From NCBI GenBank assembly GCA_963691835.1, contig OY829383.1, positions 2,604,001 to 2,668,000 of the forward strand: a stretch of DNA of 64,000 nt, written 5' to 3'. Made by a program: the position numbers and the translations under genes. The stretch comes from G963691835 sp963691835 (GTDB lineage Bacteria > Pseudomonadota > Alphaproteobacteria > Thalassobaculales > Thalassobaculaceae). Of this stretch, positions 59,037 to 64,000 are shown piece after piece; within the stretch, counting starts at the first letter, position 1; every line of letters starts with the position of its first letter. The notes under the pieces were generated by a model. The model saw nothing but the letters and a program-made list of their open reading frames with translations. It ran no database searches and was not told the DNA's origin.

Positions 59037-61433
59037 TCAGCCGCGTAGGACGCCGCCGGTGTTCTTCTCCACCGCGGCGACGATTTTGCCGGAGACGGCC
59101 TCCAACTCCTCGTCGGTCAGAGTGGCGTCGGTCGGCTGCAGCCGGACCTCGATGGCGAGGGATTTCTTGCCTTCATCCAGGCCCTTGCCGCGATAGTCGT
59201 CAAAGACACCAACCCCCGCGATCAGCTTCTTGTCCGCACCGGCGGCGGCCCGGACGACTTTCTCCGCCGGGACATCGGCGTCCAGGACGAAAGCGAAATC
59301 GCGGGTCACCGGCTGAAGCGGCTCAAGCTTCAGGAATGGCCGTGCTGCGGACCCCTTGGCCTTCGGTTTGGGGATCGCTTCCAGCATCACCTCGAACGCG
59401 ACGGCTGGACCCTTCAGGTCCATCGCCTCCAGCACCCGGGGGTGAACCTCGCCGAAGACGGCCAGGACCTTGGGGCCAATCCGCAGCGCCCCGGACCTGC
59501 CGGGGTGGAACCACGCAGGGGCATCCAGGCTCACCTGAAGGTTTGCGACGGGCGCGCCGAGGGCGTCCAGAACCGCCAGGGCATCTGCCTTCGCATCGAA
59601 GGCGTCGACGGGCCGGCTGGTCTTGCCCCAATCCCGCGGCCCGGTCCGGCCTACCCGAATACCCGAGGCGGTCGTGGTCTGCCCGGAGGGGGTCGGATCC
59701 GCATAGCCGGGACCGACTTCGAACATGGCGATGTCCGGATAGCCCTGGTTGGCGTTCCGGGCAGCCGCTGCCAACAGGTTCGGCAGGGGGGTTGGCCGCA
59801 TGACGTCAAGGTCGGCACTGATCGGGTTGTTGAGCACAAGCGCCGCATCGCCGCCGCCAAACAGGGCAGCTTCCCGGGCCGGCAGGAAGGAGAAGGTTAC
59901 CGCCTCCAGCATGCCGCGTCCGGCCAGTACCCGCTTCGCCCGACTCTCCCGCTTCTGCTGAAGGGAGAGCGCGGGGCGGGGGACGACGGTGTCCCGCTCC
60001 ATGGAGACGGGCTCGATCTGCTCGAAGCCCCAGATTCGGACGACTTCCTCGACCAGATCGGCCTCGCCCTCGACATCACCGCGCCACGGCGGGACGGCTG
60101 CGGTGATGGTCTCACCGGAGCCCGACACCTCGAACTCGAGGTCCTTCAAAATCCGGATCGCATCCGCCTCCGGCACATCGACCCCGCAGAGTTCCCGGAT
60201 GCGGGAATGGCGCAGCGTATAGGTCCGCTGCCAGTTCTGTTCGGTGCCGTGAACGACCGTGTGGCTCGCCTCGCCGCCGCAGATATCCAGAACCAACCGG
60301 GTTGCGACCTCCGTCCCCCACCAGGGTGAGGTTGGGTCTAGACCCCGCTCGAACCGATAGCGGGCGTCGGAATGGAGACCCAGCTTCCGGCCCGTCGCGG
60401 CGATGCGGATCGGGTCGAAGATGGCGGCTTCCAGAAACATCTCCGTCGTGTCATCGCCGCAACCGCTGCGCTCGCCACCCATGACGCCGGCGAGGTCATC
60501 CACGCCATGGTCGTCGCCGATGACGATCATCTCCGGATCGAAGGTGTAGTCCTTGCCGTTGAGGGCGGTGTAGCTCTCCCCCTCTTTGGCAAGACGGATG
60601 AAGATGTCACCTTCGACCTTGCCGCCGTCATAGGCGTGAAGCGGCCGGCCCAGATCCATCATCACGTAGTTGGTGATGTCGACCAATGCGGAGATTGGGC
60701 GGAGACCCACCGCGGTCAGCCGTTGCTGCATCCACTTCGGGCTCGGGCCGTTCTTGAGACCCCGGAAGTGGCGCCCGACGACGGACGGGCAGAGCGCGGG
60801 GTCCGGCAGGTCCACGGCCCACTTGATCGGACTGTCATAGCTGCCCTGGACGGGCGTCGTGTCGAGCGGCTTGAGTGTGCCGAGACCGGCCGCCGCCAGA
60901 TCCCGGGCAACCCCCCGAACCCCGAGGCAATCCGCCCGGTCTGGCGTGATCGCGATATCGATCACCGGATCGTCCAACCCGGCGTAGTCCACAAAGCGCG
61001 CGCCGAGCGGTGCGTCTTCCGGCAGATCGATGATCCCTTCGTGATCGTCCGAAAGCCCCATCTCCCGCTCTGAGCAGAGCATGCCGTTCGATTCCTCGCC
61101 CCGGATAACGCCCTTCTTGAGGTCGAGGCCCGTGCCGGGGATGTGCACGCCGGAGGGGGCGAACACGCCGATCATCCCGGTCCGGGCGTTCGGTGCGCCG
61201 CAGACCACCTGCACTTCTTCGGTTCCCGTGTCGACACGGCAGACCCGCAGCCGGTCCGCGTTGGGGTGCTGCTTGGCCTCGATCACCCGCGCGATGGTGA
61301 ACGGCGCCAAGGCGGCAGCCTTGTCTTCCACGCCTTCGACCTCAAGGCCGAGCATGGAGAGGCGTTCGACGATCGCTTCGAGCGGCTGATCGGTTTCCAG
61401 ATGCTCTTTCAGCCAGGAGAACGTGAACTTCAT
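59037..61433 (-). CDS. pheT: Phenylalanine--tRNA ligase beta subunit
   Basis: 798 residues from the ATG at 61433 (MKFTFSWLKEHLETDQPLE), which overlaps the pheS stop as ATGA; the open frame upstream is a pheS shadow. Domains in order: EMAP-like tRNA-binding fold (about 40-150; VCGAPNARTGMIGVFAPSG), B3/B4 editing domain, B5 domain (EVVRIWGFEQIEP), core domain and C-terminal ferredoxin-fold anticodon-binding domain (VTRDFAFVLD, DDYRGKGLDEGKKSLAIEV). It charges tRNA-Phe together with PheS. Confidence 0.97.
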   Translation of the reverse strand: MKFTFSWLKEHLETDQPLEAIVERLSMLGLEVEGVEDKAAALAPFTIARVIEAKQHPNADRLRVCRVDTGTEEVQVVCGAPNARTGMIGVFAPSGVHIPGTGLDLKKGVIRGEESNGMLCSEREMGLSDDHEGIIDLPEDAPLGARFVDYAGLDDPVIDIAITPDRADCLGVRGVARDLAAAGLGTLKPLDTTPVQGSYDSPIKWAVDLPDPALCPSVVGRHFRGLKNGPSPKWMQQRLTAVGLRPISALVDITNYVMMDLGRPLHAYDGGKVEGDIFIRLAKEGESYTALNGKDYTFDPEMIVIGDDHGVDDLAGVMGGERSGCGDDTTEMFLEAAIFDPIRIAATGRKLGLHSDARYRFERGLDPTSPWWGTEVATRLVLDICGGEASHTVVHGTEQNWQRTYTLRHSRIRELCGVDVPEADAIRILKDLEFEVSGSGETITAAVPPWRGDVEGEADLVEEVVRIWGFEQIEPVSMERDTVVPRPALSLQQKRESRAKRVLAGRGMLEAVTFSFLPAREAALFGGGDAALVLNNPISADLDVMRPTPLPNLLAAAARNANQGYPDIAMFEVGPGYADPTPSGQTTTASGIRVGRTGPRDWGKTSRPVDAFDAKADALAVLDALGAPVANLQVSLDAPAWFHPGRSGALRIGPKVLAVFGEVHPRVLEAMDLKGPAVAFEVMLEAIPKPKAKGSAARPFLKLEPLQPVTRDFAFVLDADVPAEKVVRAAAGADKKLIAGVGVFDDYRGKGLDEGKKSLAIEVRLQPTDATLTDEELEAVSGKIVAAVEKNTGGVLRG

Positions 61434-62506
61434 CCGTTGAGCCCTCCGGCAACAGTGGGAACGTCGATCGGCAGGAAGCCGTAGTGGCGCATCCAGCGCA
61501 TATCGCTGTCGTAGAACGGGCGGAGGTCGGGGATGCCGTATTTCAGCATCGCGATCCGCTCGATCCCCATGCCGAAGGCGAAGCCCTGATACTCGGTCGG
61601 GTCGATTCCGCAGTTCGCCAAGACTTTCGGGTGCACCATGCCGGAGCCGAGGATTTCCAGCCAATCGTCCCCCGCACCGATCTTCAGCTCACCCCCTTTT
61701 CGGGTGCAGCCGATGTCGACTTCCGCCGACGGCTCCGTGAACGGGAAGTAGGACGGCCGGAACCGGACCGGCAGATCATCCACACCGAAGAAGGCGCGGC
61801 AGAAGTCGATCAGGCAGCCCTTCAGGTGACCCATATGGCTTGTCTTGTCGATGACCAGACCCTCGACCTGATGGAACATTGGCGAGTGGGTGGCGTCGTG
61901 ATCGGAGCGGAAGGTCCGGCCCGGTACGATGATGCGGATGGGCGGCGTCGTGGACTCCATCGTACGGATCTGAACCGGGGAGGTGTGGGTCCGCAGCACG
62001 CGCGGGACACCGGTCTCATCCGGCGGCAGATAGAAGGTGTCCTGCTCCTGACGGGCGGGATGCTCCGGCGGAATGTTGAGCTGGGTGAAGTTGTAGTAGT
62101 CGCTCTCGATGTGCGGGCCTTCGGCAACGGTGAAGCCCATCTCGCAGAAGATTGCTGTCAGCTCATCGATGGTCTGGGTGACCGGGTGGATGCGGCCAGT
62201 CGTCTCCGGCCGCGTGGGCAGGGAAACATCGATCCGCTCCGTCCGCAGGCGCGCATCCATCGCGTCCGCCTCAAGTCCGGATTTCCGGGCCTCGATCGCC
62301 GCCTGAACCTCGTCCTTCAGCTTGTTGAACGCTTGACCCGCCTCCCGTCGCGCTTCCGGATCAAGGCCGCCCAGTTGCTTCATCAATCCAGAAACCCGGC
62401 CCTTCTTGCCGAGTTCGGCAACGCGGATCTCTTCCAGCCGGTCGAGGCCGTCCGCGGCTTCCACGGCCGCCACGATCTCGCCTCTCAATCCGTCGACATC
62501 GGTCAT
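61430..62506 (-). CDS. pheS: Phenylalanine--tRNA ligase alpha subunit
   Basis: 358 residues from the ATG at 62506. N-terminal coiled coil (about 1-85), then the class II catalytic core: motif 2 region GRTFRSDHDATHSPMFHQVEG, seen as FRSDHDATHSPMFHQ, FPFTEPSAEVDI, and motif 3 GFAFGMGIERIAMLKYGI, with WLEILGSGMVHP. It activates phenylalanine in the alpha2beta2 enzyme. It is separated from rplT by a terminator hairpin. Confidence 0.97.
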   Translation of the reverse strand: MTDVDGLRGEIVAAVEAADGLDRLEEIRVAELGKKGRVSGLMKQLGGLDPEARREAGQAFNKLKDEVQAAIEARKSGLEADAMDARLRTERIDVSLPTRPETTGRIHPVTQTIDELTAIFCEMGFTVAEGPHIESDYYNFTQLNIPPEHPARQEQDTFYLPPDETGVPRVLRTHTSPVQIRTMESTTPPIRIIVPGRTFRSDHDATHSPMFHQVEGLVIDKTSHMGHLKGCLIDFCRAFFGVDDLPVRFRPSYFPFTEPSAEVDIGCTRKGGELKIGAGDDWLEILGSGMVHPKVLANCGIDPTEYQGFAFGMGIERIAMLKYGIPDLRPFYDSDMRWMRHYGFLPIDVPTVAGGLNG

Positions 62507-62616
62507 GTCGTCATCCGTCCTGCATCTGGCGCCGGCGCAAAGCCGGTCGCGGTCTCGATAGGGGCCTCCGATTAGCACAAGCGGAGGCCGGGTTCATCCG
62601 GGCGATTGCGATGCCC

Positions 62617-62651
62617 AACGAAAAGGGCCGCTCCCGGCTGGAGCGGCCCTT
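62617..62651 (-). terminator. Rho-independent terminator between rplT and pheS
   Basis: On the minus strand a perfect 12-bp stem (AAGGGCCGCTCC / GGAGCGGCCCTT) with a 5-nt loop is followed by TTTTCGTT. It stands 34 bp after the rplT stop and over 100 bp before pheS, so pheST either has its own promoter or depends on read-through. I saw no Phe-rich leader peptide, so classic pheST attenuation is not supported. Confidence 0.8.
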
Positions 62652-62684
62652 GTCTCAACTCTTCCGGATATCCGGCGGGGCAGC

Positions 62685-63050
62685 TCAGCCCTCGGCGGCA
62701 AGCGCCGACTTGGCTTGGTCAACCAAGGCCGTAAACGACTCCGGCTCGTGGATCGCGATGTCCGAGAGCACTTTGCGGTCGAGCTCGATGCCCGACTTCT
62801 TCAAGCCGTTCATGAAGACGGAATAGGTCATGCCGTGCATCCGTGCTGCGGCGTTGATCCGCTGGATCCAGAGCGCGCGGAAATCGCGCTTCTTGGTCCG
62901 GCGGTCCCGGTAGGCGTACTGGCCGGCCTTCTCAACGGCCTGGACGGCAACGCGGAAGATGTTCTTCCGGCGGCCGTAGTAACCCTTCGCCTTGTCGATA
63001 ACTTTCTTATGCCGGGCGTGGGCGATGGTGCCCCGTTTTACGCGTGCCAT
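62685..63050 (-). CDS. rplT: 50S ribosomal protein L20
   Basis: 121 residues, the normal L20 length. Begins MARVKRGTIAHARHKKVIDKAKGYYGRRKN, seen as ARVKRGTIAHARHKKVIDK, with YAYRDRRTKKRDFRALWIQRIN and MTYSVFMNGLKKSGIELDRKVL, each shorter block being universal in L20. It binds 23S rRNA early in large-subunit assembly and often represses its own operon. It is 11 bp downstream of rpmI. Confidence 0.97.
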   Translation of the reverse strand: MARVKRGTIAHARHKKVIDKAKGYYGRRKNIFRVAVQAVEKAGQYAYRDRRTKKRDFRALWIQRINAAARMHGMTYSVFMNGLKKSGIELDRKVLSDIAIHEPESFTALVDQAKSALAAEG

Positions 63051-63061
63051 GGCTGCTCTCC

Positions 63062-63259
63062 TCAGGCGTAGGGAAGGAACTTTTTGACGATCTTGGCGTC
63101 AGCGTCGGACAGGATCGTTGTCCCCCGCGCCGACCGGATCATCTTCTGAGGACGCTTGCGCATGTTATGCTGCTTGCCGGCGAAATTGCCGCGGACCTTG
63201 CCGCTGGCGGTGAGCCGGAACCGCTTTTTGGCCCCGCTCTTTGTCTTCATCTTGGGCAT
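63062..63259 (-). CDS. rpmI: 50S ribosomal protein L35
   Basis: 65 residues from the ATG at 63259 (GGAG upstream); MPKMKTKSGAKKRFRLTASG and the basic NMRKRPQKMIRSARG are characteristic. Co-transcribed with rplT. In many bacteria infC precedes rpmI, but here the upstream region has no infC and carries its own promoter. Confidence 0.96.
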   Translation of the reverse strand: MPKMKTKSGAKKRFRLTASGKVRGNFAGKQHNMRKRPQKMIRSARGTTILSDADAKIVKKFLPYA

Positions 63260-63389
63260 TTCGGTCTCCGTTGGCTTTGTTCTTTGGGGCGGCGCCGTCT
63301 TCGTGACGGACCGCAAAGGCCGGCCAGGCATGCCCTTTTCGCCCGGACGCGACTCGCTGCGCGCGGCGGGGCCACACGCAAGAGGCGGG

Positions 63390-63418
63390 TGTATACCGCC
63401 CCCGGGCGGTCACGACAA
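63390..63418 (-). promoter_or_regulatory. Sigma-70-type promoter of rpmI-rplT
   Basis: On the minus strand TTGTCG (63413-63418) and TATACA (63390-63395) are separated by exactly 17 bp, close to the housekeeping consensus. It would give an untranslated leader of about 120 nt before rpmI. The gene-free stretch 63260-63584 (325 bp) holds this promoter and leader; its right part (about 63505-63550) is AT-rich and probably serves the divergent PAS gene. Confidence 0.65.
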
Positions 63419-63584
63419 GCCCAAAGGGGGCGCGGCCGGTTCAGGCTTCTCTTGCCGAAAGAGTTTGGGGCGCGCATCGAAACTGGTGGCGGTACCCCAC
63501 AAATAGTGCAATAATACCTAAGGTTGGGTAGAAAAATATGTATGTGTGTGGCCGTTTGATCGGCTGAGTGCAAGGATTTGCATA

Positions 63585-64000
63585 ATGGATAGCGTAAACG
63601 AGATGGTTCAGGTCGTGCCGCTCGGCGACCGTACTGGCCTCAGTGAGAGCATTGTCGAATTCCATGATTACTGGTCGTCCAAGGTGAATGACGGCCGGCT
63701 CCCGCGCCGGTCCGATATCGACCCTCTGATCGATATCCCAAAGCTCGCACCGGACATGTTCATGGTCGATGTTCTGCCGGATCTCTCGGATTTCAGGGTC
63801 CGGCTCATGGGAACGCGTCTCACGGCCCATCTCGGCTATGACACCACGGGCGAGATGATGGTGGCGCTCACCAAGGACAGCTATTGCAATGTGATCGTCG
63901 ACATGCTCCGCCAGACGGTGCTGCACCGGCGCCCGCTCTACACCTTGTCCAATTATCTGCAGCCGGACCGGTCATTCGCGATGGTGGAGCGGTTGATGAC
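63585..64000 (+). CDS. PAS-domain protein (PF07310-like), 5' part only
   Basis: The ATG at 63585 has AAGGA about 10 bases upstream, and the frame stays open to the window end, giving 138 residues. FHDYWSSKVNDGRLPRRSDIDPLIDIPKLAPDMFMVDVL, seen in parts as YWSSKVNDGRLPRRSDIDP and LAPDMFMVDVL, then FRVRLMGTRL and LGYDTTGEMM, fit the small PAS-like family common in alphaproteobacteria, most with unknown ligand and role. It is divergent from rpmI. The 3' end lies outside the window. Confidence 0.7.
   Translation, partial: MDSVNEMVQVVPLGDRTGLSESIVEFHDYWSSKVNDGRLPRRSDIDPLIDIPKLAPDMFMVDVLPDLSDFRVRLMGTRLTAHLGYDTTGEMMVALTKDSYCNVIVDMLRQTVLHRRPLYTLSNYLQPDRSFAMVERLM

Noticed and set aside
62507..62684. 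pheST attenuator with Phe leader peptide
   Set aside because: A terminator hairpin is present, but no short Phe-rich frame or alternative antiterminator stem was seen before it; read as a plain terminator.
1..64000. tRNA, rRNA, CRISPR array, insertion sequence or prophage
   Set aside because: No cloverleaf-like T-loop/anticodon arrangement, evenly spaced repeats, transposase or phage protein was recognised on either strand.

Overview
This window reads as the chromosome of a GC-rich alphaproteobacterium, most likely from the Rhodospirillales or a neighbouring order. The evidence is a COQ7-type ubiquinone hydroxylase, an FNR with the C-x2-C-x7-C cluster seen in FnrN/AadR proteins, a glnT/glxBCD-type operon, many TRAP and ABC uptake systems, and frequent 4-bp ATGA start/stop overlaps. 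No insertion sequence, prophage, CRISPR array, rRNA or tRNA was recognised. The organism assignment is inference; no database was consulted.

Layout. 1-4.4 kb: 3' part of a large RTX (calcium-binding repeat) protein, then a TPR protein with a glycosyltransferase-like C-terminus. 4.4-14 kb: FNR regulator, PseG-like sugar-nucleotide hydrolase, amidase, periplasmic M48 protease, a gamma-glutamyltransferase-like lipoprotein that appears to lack its nucleophile, a class I aminotransferase coupled to it, a pentapeptide-repeat protein and a small cysteine-containing protein. 14-20 kb: complete urtABCDE urea ABC transporter with no urease beside it. 20-25 kb: two convergent GT2 genes, a DUF4864 protein and an M81 (MlrC-like) peptidase. 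25-31 kb: a type I secretion module (HlyD adaptor plus two different ABC exporter subunits with non-canonical signature motifs) and a divergent XRE regulator. 31-36.5 kb: small methyltransferase, PcaB-like lyase, ADP-forming acyl-CoA ligase, and a stand-alone HPt/receiver pair. 36.5-43 kb: maiA-like GST, SDR, purH, DMT exporter, coq7, dsbB-like, YqaA-like. 43-48 kb: glutamine synthetase III / GmaS-like gene with a three-subunit amidotransferase/FMN synthase set and an XRE-cupin regulator. 48-52 kb: TRAP-TAXI transporter with a UspA protein. 52-59 kb: SDR lacking its catalytic Tyr, SBP plus two permeases of a peptide-type ABC transporter without ATPases, a D-carbamoylase-like amidohydrolase and an NAD-dependent epimerase. 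59-64 kb: pheT, pheS, rplT, rpmI, and the start of a PAS-domain protein.

Themes. Nitrogen scavenging is prominent: urea uptake, amidase, carbamoylase, GS/amidotransferase operon and peptide-type uptake. A cell-surface theme joins the RTX protein, the TPR-glycosyltransferase, the PseG-like enzyme, the GT2 proteins and the type I exporter, though they are not one operon. Three solute-binding-protein genes of different transporter classes are each followed by an intercistronic hairpin before the permease genes. The most unusual items are the asymmetric ABC pair, two apparent pseudoenzymes, a possible one-base indel at the start of the GGT-like gene, and the ATPase-less ABC transporter cassette.
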